Notes under the pieces: generated by a model
Told to the model about the DNA's origin: nothing
Database searches by the model: none
Seen by the model: the letters and a program-made list of their open reading frames with translations, nothing else
Shown here: positions 15,931-24,892 of the stretch, in pieces
Numbering within the stretch: the stretch's first letter is position 1
Layout of the letters: each line of letters opens with the position of its first letter
Assembly (NCBI GenBank): GCA_965116865.1
Contig: OZ220727.1
Location: 2,542,001-2,606,000 of the forward strand
Direction of reading: 5' to 3'
Origin: Aldehydirespirator sp965116865
GTDB taxonomy: Bacteria; Actinomycetota; Acidimicrobiia; Acidimicrobiales; Aldehydirespiratoraceae
Length of the DNA stretch: 64,000 bases
Translations under genes and position numbers: made by a program

Positions 15931-18900
15931 CTAGGTCTTAGGGGACTTGCGGTTGGCGGGAGTGGGGGTTGGTAGGTCGGCGGCTGGGATCAGCGGGCCT
16001 TCAACGATCTGGGCTAGGAGGGCGGCGGCCTTGGGGGTGACCTCGATGGTGTGCTCGACGATGGATAGGACGAGCAGCAGTTCTTTGGACTGGGTCCAAC
16101 GGGTGGGGCGGATGTCGTCGAGGGGGCTGGACTTGCGGCCCTTGCGGGTCTTCATTCGGTAGCCGAGCCAGGAGCGCAGGACTCTCAGGCCGGAGACTTC
16201 GAAGTCCCAGGCTTCCTGGCTGACGGGGGCGAATGTACCGGTTCCTACCGTGAGGGTCTCGGACTCCGGGTCGTAGTCGAAGTCATCGGGCATGCCTTCG
16301 ACAGGCTCGACCTCCTCGGCGCGTCCCTGGGGAAGCCTCGTCTGGCCATCGGGGGCGAACCGCTCGCCCCACGTGTGCCACCACAGGAGATCGCGGCCAA
16401 GCGCAACGGCCTGCCGGAACAGGTCGGGGTCCGCGGTGATCGGAATGTGGATAGGGCCGGCGGCCTCGGCCAACTCCTCACTAAACCGGTCGGCGAAGGC
16501 GGCCGTTGCGCCCAAGGAGTAGACGTAGGCGAGCAGGTCTTCGGTGACGACCTCGGTGCCGAGCTTGGCACTCAAGGCTTCCAGCAGGCCATCGGCGACA
16601 TTGGGCTCGGTGCCGCCCGCGTCCCGGTGGAGCGGCATAACATTCTTCGCGCCGTAGGAACCCCGAAAGTGATCTAGGTCGGGGACATAGGGCGTCGCGG
16701 TCAGGGCGGGGCCCTGGCCGAGTCTCGTCGAGGTCAGCGTGGTCAGAAAGACCTGGCTCGGGCCGCGTGCCCTCCACAACTCAGGCCTAGGGCGGTCGGC
16801 TAGACGGTTGTCGGCGATGATCCACTGACGATCGAAGCTCCGATAGCCATAGTGTTCAAATCCCTCTGGCTGATCGCCCCGATCGAGGTCCCCGAGCATT
16901 TCCAACCGAGGTCCGGATCCCAGCAGAGGAGTCGGCGTGCTGGTTGTTGTGCGAAAGCCCGTCTGCTTGAGAAGTCGTCCCCGCTCGCGCGACACTTCCA
17001 GGAGCAGACTCTGCCAACGTCGTTCGGCCAAACTCTTGACCTCTGCGATGGGCCATGTCCGCTTGAGCTGACAACCGGAGTGTGCCCACGGGAACAGGTC
17101 GGTGATCTCGGGCCAGGCGTTGTACGCACTGTCACTCTGAGGCGTCATGCGGTCCAGGCCTTCGCCGGGCACCATGTCGAGAATGTCGGCGATGCCGATC
17201 TGGCCGAGGCGGGCGAGCTTCTCAGCACGCGTGCCGGGAATCCGGAGGTAGCGGATCTCGCATTCGGCAGTGCGCTCTCGGCTTGTGCGGACGCCGACGG
17301 CGATCGCTACCGGGGTCTGGATATCGAAGATGTTCTCCTCCTTCAGGGCCCCTCGTCCCTCGCCCCCGAGGTCGACGATCCAGAGTTCGTCGAAGGCGTT
17401 GCGCAGCAGCTGACGGACGCCGCCCATCGAAATCCCGTCGAGGTAGGACGACGCGGTGATGAAAGCGACCACTCCCGGGCCGGGCGGCAACGCAGTGACC
17501 TGCCAAACGGCCCAGCACCAGAAGTAGACGTAGTCGTTGTAGACGTTCTTCAGATGGCCACCGAGCCCGGCCGCCTTCATTGGCTCGGTCACAGCATCGA
17601 GCAGCGGGGGGCTTGTGGCAGCGTCCGCAGCGCGGCTGGTGGCGGCTCGCCGGAAGGCAGTGTCAGAGTCGAATAGCGGGGCGACACCGGGCGCGCCGTA
17701 ACGAACTACCCCGCCCTTGCGTCTGCCAGAATCCCCGACAGAACGCTGCTCACGGTCATACGGAGGGTTGCCGAGCACCACCGAGAACCGCTCGTGCGCC
17801 TTCAGTTCGGCGGCTCTCTCGCCTTCCTGGGCTACGGGGTCAGTCATGGTGGCCAACTGGCCTTGACGGGCGGCGTGCTCCAGCGTGTCGGTCAACAGGA
17901 TCTGCATGGCACCGTCTCCGGCACCGAAGGCGTGAAGTTCCAGGGCCACCTTCAGGTGGGCGATGGCGTAGGGAGCCAGCATCAACTCGAAGGCGTGCAT
18001 CGACGGCAGCAGATGGTCTCGCAGGTGCTCGGGCCATTCCTCAGGCGATCGGTGCTCAAGGAACGATCGTCGGGCTTGGCGCAGCCATTCCACCAGGAAG
18101 GTACCGGTGCCAGTGGCCGGGTCGAGCATCGACACGAAGGGCTTGGCAGGGTCGACGCCCTCGGGGATCTCGAAGCCGTTGCGCTCGGCCACCTCCTGCC
18201 ACGACGCAGTGTCGGCGATGCCCAGTTGCAGGCCGAACCTCGATCGCAGCACCTCGTCAACTGCTCGCACGATGAACTCGACCGCAGGCTGCGGGGTGTA
18301 GAAGGCACCAGCGTCAGCGCGCATCTTGCTGTCGTACTTCTTGAGGAACTCCTCATAGAAGTGGATCACCGGGTCGCCGCCCTTGGCGGTGGAACCGATC
18401 TGGTCGAGGATGGCCTCGACATTGGTCACGCGCAGGTCGGCCACAAGCTGGGGCAGGTCGCTGCCGGCTAGGTCGAGCGACACGGCCTCGTCGTGCACCT
18501 GCTCGAACAGTGACTCCAGGAACGGGTTGGCCACCGGCACGGCCGAGAAGATCGGTGACGAGCCGAAGTCGTTCGGACTGGTGACCCGGCTGCTCAGCAA
18601 GCCGTAGACGAGGGTTTGGGCGCACATGTCGGCGAAGCTGTCGGCGTTGACATCGCTGACGAGCTGAGTGCGGATATCTGACATCAGAGCGGAGAACGGC
18701 CCTGACCCGTTCTCCGCCTTGAGCGCTTCGCCGATCTGGGTGCGCAGGTCGCGGGCCGTTCGAGCCATGCGGTCGGCTAGGCGGGCGGAGTCCCTGATGG
18801 CTTGGCCGACCGGGAGCTTGAACGCCTCCCGCCAGGCCTTGCGCCAGGACTCGACATCGTTCTCGTCGCTGGGCCAGGCCAGGCATGGAAGCAGCTCCTC

Positions 18901-19422
18901 GCTGAGGCGCTGGAGATGGCGCGTCGGCGCATGGGCCGGCCGCCACGCCAGCGAGCGAAACTCAGCCTTCTGAGGGTCGTCGCCCTCGAAGGCGAGCACG
19001 TGAAGCTCTACATCGTCTCCAGTCCCGGTGATCACGATGAACAGAAGGTCACTTAGCTCCCATGTCCGCGTGTTGGCGGTGCCGGTGGCGCGCTTCTTGG
19101 TGACCAGCGCCCGCAGCAGACGCCGGATCGGGCTGTAGCGCAGCCTCGGCCCGCCGAACTCGAGGAAGAACACGCCCCAAGGCTGGTTCGCGGTCAGGGG
19201 TCGCATCTGCTGCAGCCGTTTCAGGTCCTTGAGCTGCTCGGCGGGGATGCCCAACTCGTGGGGATCCCAGTCGTAGGTGACCTCGGTGAGGTCGTCGTCG
19301 ACCAAGTGATCCAGCAACTCACTCGGCCAGCCCTGATCGTCCAGCAGATATTGGACTACCTGTGCGAAGGTGCGGATGCCGCGCATGGTCTCGGCATGGT
19401 CCGCGGGTACCGTGTGGGCCAT
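15931..19422 (-). CDS. Type ISP-like DNA adenine methyltransferase
   Basis: 1163 residues from ATG 19422, whose A shares the helicase stop (TGATG). An in-frame ATG at 19443 is the alternative. A long N-terminal helical region with conserved WGVFFLEF is followed by the methylase core: GAFYTPQPAVEFIVR, AdoMet motif LDPATGTGTFLVEW (about residue 434) and catalytic LGNPPYDRE (about residue 550). The C-terminal 350 residues contain VYSLGATAAFADRF and YRMKTRKGRKSSPLDDI, as in type ISP restriction-modification proteins, where this region recognises DNA. The helicase/nuclease half of a classic type ISP enzyme is encoded separately by the upstream gene. Predicted role: modification and specificity in an R-M-like defence module. 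Confidence 0.85.
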   Translation of the reverse strand: MAHTVPADHAETMRGIRTFAQVVQYLLDDQGWPSELLDHLVDDDLTEVTYDWDPHELGIPAEQLKDLKRLQQMRPLTANQPWGVFFLEFGGPRLRYSPIRRLLRALVTKKRATGTANTRTWELSDLLFIVITGTGDDVELHVLAFEGDDPQKAEFRSLAWRPAHAPTRHLQRLSEELLPCLAWPSDENDVESWRKAWREAFKLPVGQAIRDSARLADRMARTARDLRTQIGEALKAENGSGPFSALMSDIRTQLVSDVNADSFADMCAQTLVYGLLSSRVTSPNDFGSSPIFSAVPVANPFLESLFEQVHDEAVSLDLAGSDLPQLVADLRVTNVEAILDQIGSTAKGGDPVIHFYEEFLKKYDSKMRADAGAFYTPQPAVEFIVRAVDEVLRSRFGLQLGIADTASWQEVAERNGFEIPEGVDPAKPFVSMLDPATGTGTFLVEWLRQARRSFLEHRSPEEWPEHLRDHLLPSMHAFELMLAPYAIAHLKVALELHAFGAGDGAMQILLTDTLEHAARQGQLATMTDPVAQEGERAAELKAHERFSVVLGNPPYDREQRSVGDSGRRKGGVVRYGAPGVAPLFDSDTAFRRAATSRAADAATSPPLLDAVTEPMKAAGLGGHLKNVYNDYVYFWCWAVWQVTALPPGPGVVAFITASSYLDGISMGGVRQLLRNAFDELWIVDLGGEGRGALKEENIFDIQTPVAIAVGVRTSRERTAECEIRYLRIPGTRAEKLARLGQIGIADILDMVPGEGLDRMTPQSDSAYNAWPEITDLFPWAHSGCQLKRTWPIAEVKSLAERRWQSLLLEVSRERGRLLKQTGFRTTTSTPTPLLGSGPRLEMLGDLDRGDQPEGFEHYGYRSFDRQWIIADNRLADRPRPELWRARGPSQVFLTTLTSTRLGQGPALTATPYVPDLDHFRGSYGAKNVMPLHRDAGGTEPNVADGLLEALSAKLGTEVVTEDLLAYVYSLGATAAFADRFSEELAEAAGPIHIPITADPDLFRQAVALGRDLLWWHTWGERFAPDGQTRLPQGRAEEVEPVEGMPDDFDYDPESETLTVGTGTFAPVSQEAWDFEVSGLRVLRSWLGYRMKTRKGRKSSPLDDIRPTRWTQSKELLLVLSIVEHTIEVTPKAAALLAQIVEGPLIPAADLPTPTPANRKSPKT

Positions 19423-22400
19423 CAGTTGAGTTCCATCCAGCAACGCAGCATCGGCTCGGGCGCGTCCATGGGGGCGTTGACCCGCTTGAGGTAGGTGTCA
19501 CGCACATGGCGGAGCATCTTGTCGCGCAGGTCCTTGAGGGTGGCTCGGCTCATCTCGCAGCGGCGGGGGGTGTTGGGCTTGGAGCGGATGCTCTCGATGA
19601 TCTCGCCGGGTGATTCAAGAATGGCGTCGGCGTCGAGGTCGTAGAGGTACCAGCGAGTGGGCCCGGCCTCCAGGGTGAACACGCCTTCGTCGGCGTCGAG
19701 CGCGGGCAACGAGTAGCAGAAGAACACGCCTCGGGCTCCCTTGCTGAGCTTGCGGCGGCCCGAGAACACCGAGCCGGGCAGACCGTCGAGTCGCTCGGCC
19801 AGTTCCGGCTGGCGTTTGAGCAGAGCCTGGTACTCCAGGTGCATCTCCTCGACCGCGGTTCGCGTGCCCTCGTAGGTGGCGTTGAACTCGCGCAACGGGT
19901 CGTAGGCGTCGTCGGGGCGCAGCAGTTTGCGGCCTTCGATGCCGAGCGTGCTCGAGATCATCAGCACCTTGCCGGTGACCCGCTCGTACAGCTTCAGGAT
20001 CCGCTCCAACTCTTCAGGGGGCAGGAAGTTCCAGAACCGCACCGTGCCTCGGTCTGCGGCCACCTCGGGATGATCGGCCCTGAGGCGCTCCTCGGTCTCG
20101 GGGCTCATGCGGCGATCCACCCGGCCAATGCGCTGCATCAGCCGCACCGGATTCCAGTGCAGGTCGTAGTTGACCAATCGGGTGGCGTCCTGGAGGTTGA
20201 GGCCCTCGGACAGAACATCGGTGGAAACCAGCACCCGGATCTCGGCGTGACCGTTGCGGGCCAACTCGGGGCTGCTCGACCCGTTGTAGTAGGGCGAGAA
20301 CCGGCGGATCACCTCTGCCCGGTCGAGCTTCGAGCCGCTGTCGATGCGGGCCAGACCGTCGATCCCAGCGGATCGCAACTGCGACTCCACATAGCGGGCG
20401 GTGTCGGCGAACTCGGTGAACACCAGCACCTTGCGGCCCGAGAGGTCCTTGGTGCCGAGCAGCCGGGTGAGCTTGCGCACCTTGTCGTCTTGGTCCGGGG
20501 TGAGGCGACTGGTCGCGTCGAGGAAGCGGACAATCTCGTCCAGGTCCTCGAAGGTCTTGTCGATGATGGCGACCACGTCGTACTCGTCGCGGGACAGTTC
20601 TTCGACCGCCTCAAGCAGCTCGGGCGGGATCACATCCTCGTCGGCGTCGTCGTCGGCCTCGCCGTCGAAGTTCAGTCCGAGTTGAGTCTCCGGCCGGTAG
20701 CCGACCACCTCCGCGTGCCGGTGCAGCCAGCCGTCGAGCCGCTCCTGCTCCGCACCCGGCTCGCTGTGGACCTCGACGAAGGCGAGCAGCTTGCGCATCA
20801 GCCGGTCCAGCGACTTCTCGAACGCGTACACCGAGCTCTCGAACCGCTTGAGGAACATTGTGCGGATCAGGCCAACCACCTGGCGCTGGCGGCCCTCCTC
20901 GAAGGGGTCGATGTCCTTCTCGGGGCCGATGTAGTGAGCCAACGGGTAGTAGATCGCCAGAGAGAACAGCGGATTCTGGCGGCGACAGGCCTTCTCGAAC
21001 ATGTCGAGCACGTCCCGGTACGACGACCGGATCGAATACTCGGCCACCTGGGGAGGCTTGCGCTCAGGAAACGCGGCCGACTCGCCCCGCTCCTGGATCT
21101 GACTGGCCTTGGCGTAAGACCGGCTGCGCTGCACAACCAACGCTCCAAAGACCACATCCGTCGCTAGGGCGTCGCGGGCCTCCTGAGTGAGCCCCTCGGC
21201 TAGAGCCATGGCTGCACTCATTCCGTTGGCACTTCTGTCACCATTGCTGCTGCTGGCCTTGCCTAGAGTGGCTTGCAGGTCTCGTTCCATCACGTTGAAG
21301 TGTCCCGACAGGTGGTTCACTCCGAGGCTGCGGCCAAAGAAGGCCTCGTCGCCGCGGGTGAACAGCTCGGCCATGTGACGAAAATCCGCTAGACGGTTGT
21401 TGACCGGGGTGGCGGTGAGCAGGAACAGCAGCTTGGATCGTGTCGAACCGTCGAGCATGTCGTAGAGCCGCCAGTAGCGGGACCGCTGGTCCAGCCTCTC
21501 GCCGTTGCTGCTGAGTTCGCTGTCGTCGCCTCGGCTGCCGCGGTTGCGGAAGTGGTGGGCCTCATCGACGATCACCGCGTCAGCGAGATCGGTCATGCGC
21601 TGGAAGCGCTCCGGGAACTCGTTGCCCCGGCCCAGATCGGTGTGACTGAACACGCTGAGACTGGAGAAGTCGGCACCGCCCCCGACGCCGCCGATGTGGG
21701 GCAGCCACCGGCGCAGGTGGGGCTCCCACACTCCCTCGCGCGCCGCCTTGGGGGCGAACAGCACCACCCGCTTGTTCTCGTGCAGCACCAGTCGCTCGAT
21801 CAGCATCAGCCCCACAAACGTCTTGCCCAGGCCGACTCCGTCGCAGAGGAACGCTCCGCCGTGCTGGCGGGCGATCTTCATCAGCGACCAGTACGCCTCT
21901 TGCTGGTAGCGGTCCAGATGGCCGAACATGCGGGACTGGGACTCGTCCCACTCACCTGCGGTGAGCTCGCGGCCCCGGAAGAACTCGTGCAAGGCCTTGG
22001 CGTACACGTCGAAGGGCGTGAAGTCGGCGGTGTGCCGGGTGATGGTCCGCAACACATCCTCGGTCACGTCCTCGGCGGCCGCCCAGTGAGTCTCGAACCA
22101 GTCCTGTAGCTGAGCCACCTCCCGGCCGCTCTCCACCTTGATGTTCAACTCGACGTTGCGGGTAAGGCCCGGTCGGGTGAAGTTGCTCGAGCCGACCAGC
22201 GCCTGCGCGCCCAGGACATCGAACTTGGCGTGGGTGATGTACGCCTTGGCGTGGAACTTGTCCTTTCGGTAGACGCGGCACTCGATCCGTCCTTCAGCGA
22301 TGGCGTTGACCACCGCCTCCACGCCTTCCAGGAAGGGGTTCGGGCCCTTCTCGTGCTCCAGGCTGTCGTCGAGTCGGCCCACCCGTTGCCGCAGCGCTTC

Positions 22401-22631
22401 CTTGAACACATTGTGGGTTCGCAGCGACACCTCGTCGCCCATCAGCAGCCGGATCCCCTCCAGCTGCTGCCACTTGCCGTCGAGGGCCAGCAGAGCCCCT
22501 ATCTCGAAGAACCCGGTGGCGATGTCGAAGGATCGGGCCACATCGGTCCACTGGCTCAGGTACTCCAGACCCGTCCAGCCCGACACACTGTTGTCGACGA
22601 TGAACAGCTCCCCGCCGCCCGCTTCGCTCAC
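19422..22631 (-). CDS. PLD-nuclease/SF2 (SNF2-like) helicase
   Basis: 1069 residues, GTG start. The N-terminal phospholipase-D-like domain has KFHAKAYITH (HxK, about residue 125) and VGSSNFTRPG. Helicase motif I is GVGLGKTFVGL (about residue 267), motif II VIVDEAHHFRN (about 354), motif III LTATPVNN. The C-terminal RecA lobe has VLVFTEFADTARYVE, VSTDVLSEGLNLQ and RLMQRIGRVDR. The PLD HxK...GSSN pair can form a single-site nuclease. TGATG coupling to the type ISP-like methyltransferase indicates one functional unit: translocase/nuclease plus modification enzyme. Full length for the family. Confidence 0.9.
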   Translation of the reverse strand: MSEAGGGELFIVDNSVSGWTGLEYLSQWTDVARSFDIATGFFEIGALLALDGKWQQLEGIRLLMGDEVSLRTHNVFKEALRQRVGRLDDSLEHEKGPNPFLEGVEAVVNAIAEGRIECRVYRKDKFHAKAYITHAKFDVLGAQALVGSSNFTRPGLTRNVELNIKVESGREVAQLQDWFETHWAAAEDVTEDVLRTITRHTADFTPFDVYAKALHEFFRGRELTAGEWDESQSRMFGHLDRYQQEAYWSLMKIARQHGGAFLCDGVGLGKTFVGLMLIERLVLHENKRVVLFAPKAAREGVWEPHLRRWLPHIGGVGGGADFSSLSVFSHTDLGRGNEFPERFQRMTDLADAVIVDEAHHFRNRGSRGDDSELSSNGERLDQRSRYWRLYDMLDGSTRSKLLFLLTATPVNNRLADFRHMAELFTRGDEAFFGRSLGVNHLSGHFNVMERDLQATLGKASSSNGDRSANGMSAAMALAEGLTQEARDALATDVVFGALVVQRSRSYAKASQIQERGESAAFPERKPPQVAEYSIRSSYRDVLDMFEKACRRQNPLFSLAIYYPLAHYIGPEKDIDPFEEGRQRQVVGLIRTMFLKRFESSVYAFEKSLDRLMRKLLAFVEVHSEPGAEQERLDGWLHRHAEVVGYRPETQLGLNFDGEADDDADEDVIPPELLEAVEELSRDEYDVVAIIDKTFEDLDEIVRFLDATSRLTPDQDDKVRKLTRLLGTKDLSGRKVLVFTEFADTARYVESQLRSAGIDGLARIDSGSKLDRAEVIRRFSPYYNGSSSPELARNGHAEIRVLVSTDVLSEGLNLQDATRLVNYDLHWNPVRLMQRIGRVDRRMSPETEERLRADHPEVAADRGTVRFWNFLPPEELERILKLYERVTGKVLMISSTLGIEGRKLLRPDDAYDPLREFNATYEGTRTAVEEMHLEYQALLKRQPELAERLDGLPGSVFSGRRKLSKGARGVFFCYSLPALDADEGVFTLEAGPTRWYLYDLDADAILESPGEIIESIRSKPNTPRRCEMSRATLKDLRDKMLRHVRDTYLKRVNAPMDAPEPMLRCWMELN

Positions 22632-22696
22632 ATGTCAGACCGTACCGCGCGGCTACGACATAGCCGCGGGATCACCAGCGCACGAGCTGCCGGTAC

Positions 22697-22918
22697 TCAG
22701 TTCTTGTCGGAGTCCTCTTGCGGCCTGCGGGCCAGGTCCGCTCCGGGTGCCTTTGAGGCTGCGGCGGGGGGCATCCCGATGCCCAGAAAGCCTTCTATAC
22801 GAGACAGTCGTTCGCCGTTCTCGCCGACCTTTCGCAGGATGGCGCGTTGCTGATGCCACAGCATGGCCAGCATCGCCATGAACGGCGTAGCGAAGGCTGT
22901 GAGCAAGGCGACGTCCAT
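22697..22918 (-). CDS. Small single-span membrane protein, paralogue 2
   Basis: 73 residues. A hydrophobic N-terminal helix (ALLTAFATPFMAMLAML) is followed by WHQQ and a short helix ending LSRIEGFLGIGMP, then an Ala/Pro-rich tail. The WHQQR and RLSRIEGFLGIGMP segments are shared with the gene immediately upstream, so the two are tandem paralogues. It lies 65 bp upstream of the PLD-helicase on the same strand. Proteins of this size and pattern accompany restriction-like loci; whether it is an effector, immunity or anchor protein is unknown. Confidence 0.65.
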   Translation of the reverse strand: MDVALLTAFATPFMAMLAMLWHQQRAILRKVGENGERLSRIEGFLGIGMPPAAASKAPGADLARRPQEDSDKN

Positions 22919-22924
22919 CTCTGC

Positions 22925-23188
22925 CTACTCCGGCTCGGAGGCCTGGGGTGGCTCTTGTCTCCAGGTCGCGCCGGGTGCCTCTGACGCTGCGGTCGTGGGC
23001 ATGCCGATTCCAAGGAAGCCCTCAATGCGGGAGAGCCGCTGCTTCACCTCGTCCAGGCCGGCGCGCAGCTTGTCGTGGGCCCGCTCGAAATCGCCGCGCA
23101 GTTTGTCGGTGGAGCGCTGCTGGTGCCAGATGATGGCAAGCACGGCCAGCACGACTGTCACAATCTGCGAGACCGTGTTGATGTCCAC
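22925..23188 (-). CDS. Small single-span membrane protein, paralogue 1
   Basis: 87 residues. The N-terminal transmembrane helix (IVTVVLAVLAIIWHQQR) is followed by an amphipathic coiled-coil segment (KLRGDFERAHDKLRAGLDE) and the same RLSRIEGFLGIGMP motif as its downstream paralogue, six bases away. It is the first gene of the transcription unit leading to the PLD-helicase and methyltransferase. The coiled coil suggests oligomerisation at the membrane. Confidence 0.68.
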   Translation of the reverse strand: MDINTVSQIVTVVLAVLAIIWHQQRSTDKLRGDFERAHDKLRAGLDEVKQRLSRIEGFLGIGMPTTAASEAPGATWRQEPPQASEPE

Positions 23189-23237
23189 GACACGACCGTA
23201 GCTCGTGCAGTTTCAGATAGCAACTCAATTGCATGAA

Positions 23238-23243
23238 ATTATA
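23238..23243 (-). promoter_or_regulatory. Possible -10 element for the PLD-helicase operon
   Basis: A perfect TATAAT on the minus strand lies 50 bp upstream of the first small membrane-protein gene, in a short AT-rich patch (23215-23250). No convincing -35 is visible at the expected distance, so the call is tentative. Confidence 0.3.
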
Positions 23244-23248
23244 TGTAC

Positions 23249-24452
23249 TCAGGCTCGCATTCGGGTGCCTTCGGGGTCCCATAGGCAGTGGGCGACCGGC
23301 TTGGCGGGGCGGCGGGTGCCGACTATCTCGATTTCGAAGTGGCCGGAGGAGCCGGCCAGTTCGGCGGGGACGTAGCCCATGGCCACCGATGCCTCGCTGT
23401 GGTGGGCGTAGCCGCCGGAGGTGACCCAGCCCACCACCTCGCCGTCGTGCCACACCGGCTCGTCGCCGATCACGTCGCAGGCGTCCGGGCCCGCACCGAC
23501 GTCAACCGTCCAGGTGCACAGCCGCACGCCCGTGCCCGCCACGCCGCCGGGTGGGCCGGTCTCGCCGTACTTGGCGATCAACGCGTCCCGGCCGATGAAG
23601 TCCTTCTCCATGCGCACGAAGCGGCCCAGGCCGGCCTCGAACGGGTCGTAGTCGGGCCGGTACTCCCGCAGCCACGACCCGAACCCCTTCTCCAGGCGCA
23701 GCGAGTTCAGGGCGTGCAGCCCAAAGAGCTCCAGCCCGTGAGCGGCACCCGCCCCACGCAACAAGTTGAACACGTAGCGCTGGTAGCGGGCCGGCATCCA
23801 CAGCTCGTAGCCCAGATCGCCGGTGAAGCTGATCCGCCCGCACCACACCGGGGCCTGGCCCACCTCCATCTCGCCGAAGGCCATGAACCTCATGCCGTGG
23901 GCCGACACGTCGGCGTCGGTGACCTCGGCCAGCAGGTCCCTTGCCGCCGGTCCGGCGATGGCCAGGCCGCACATCTTGGCTCCGAGCGTCTGGTAGCTCA
24001 CCGAGGCGTCGGCCGGCAGCCACTCGTCGAACCAGCGCTCGCAGTAGCGCTCCGCGATCCCGGAGCCGAACACCACGAACCGCTCGCCGTCCCGCACGTT
24101 GCCGGTGGCGCCGCCCACCAACGTGCCCACCGGTCCCTCGGCCCGGCCCGGCGCGGCCGGCAGACACGCCACCGTCAAGTCGCCCGCCAGGTTCCCCGCC
24201 GGGTTCGTCATCGGTGTGAGCGCCATACGGCCCGGGATCGGTATCCGCCCCGCCAGCAGCCGGTCGAGCCACTCCCTGGCACCCGGACCGGACACCAGGA
24301 ACTTGGCGAAGCCCGTGGTCTCCATCATGCCGACGCCGGCCCGCACGGCCAGGGTCTCGGCCCGCACCCGGTCCCAGGCGTTGGAACGACCGAACGTGAC
24401 CTCCTCCACCGGCTCCAGCCCGGCCTCCTGGAACCACAGCGCCGACTCCAGC
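23249..24452 (-). pseudogene. GcvT-family (dimethylglycine/sarcosine dehydrogenase C-terminal) fragment, N-terminus lost
   Basis: The frame reads ESALWFQEAGLEPVEEVTFG, then a complete aminomethyltransferase-like folate-binding region (VGMMETTGFAKFLVSG, GRISFTGDLGYELWMP, LRLEKGFGSWLREYRPDYDP) and the GcvT C-terminal barrel. In dimethylglycine and sarcosine dehydrogenases this region follows an N-terminal FAD domain. Here it stops abruptly at about 24452, where an IS transposase fragment begins on the other strand. GTG 24409 could start a 386-residue remnant, but the natural frame continues upstream to the junction. The folate-dependent half therefore survives without its dehydrogenase half. 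Confidence 0.75.
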
Positions 24453-24453
24453 C

Positions 24454-24612
24454 CGAAAACGCGTCGAGGAGCCCTTCGGATGGATCAAAACCATCGCCGG
24501 AGGACGCAAACTCCGCCACAAAGGACAACAACGCAACCGGGCCTGGTTCCTCATCACCGCCGCCAGCTGCAACCTGGTGCGCATAGCCCGACTCGACACG
24601 CCCACCCCCTGA
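24454..24612 (+). pseudogene. IS5/IS1182-type transposase, C-terminal fragment
   Basis: The open frame RKRVEEPFGWIKTIAGGRK... to TAASCNLVRIARL, then stop at 24612, is the C-terminal end of a DDE transposase (Glu of the triad in VEEPFGW, RHKG arginine-rich helix, NLVR tail). Nothing of the N-terminus is present. Its left edge is the break point of the GcvT-family gene. Confidence 0.7.
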
Positions 24613-24892
24613 ACCGGCCCCGACCCGCCGCCCAGAACGGCCACCCCGAACCGGCGCCGCCAGCCCCGCCCCCAACGCACAACGCCCCAGACCAAAGCAC
24701 CACAACACCCCCAACCAGACCCCAAACACAGCCCAACCGCCCTGAACTCCCAAATTTCAGCAGCCTGCTAGCGTCCCGAGCGGCGGAGGTGGCCGGCCCT
24801 CCCGGTGTTCGAGCGCTGGTTGCCTGCTCGGTTCGGTTGTGCCTTCCGCCGGCATCGGCCTAGCATCGCGTCGAGGCGCAAGGGAGGCTTGG
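24613..24892. other. Intergenic, strongly C/A-biased stretch
   Basis: No gene is seen. From 24613 to about 24745 the plus strand is almost devoid of G and T runs (CCCGACCCGCCGCCC-type composition). A palindrome, AGCAGCCTGCT, follows near 24762 and could mark the outer end of the adjacent IS. The aminotransferase ribosome-binding site (AGGGAGG) lies at 24881-24887. Confidence 0.5.
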
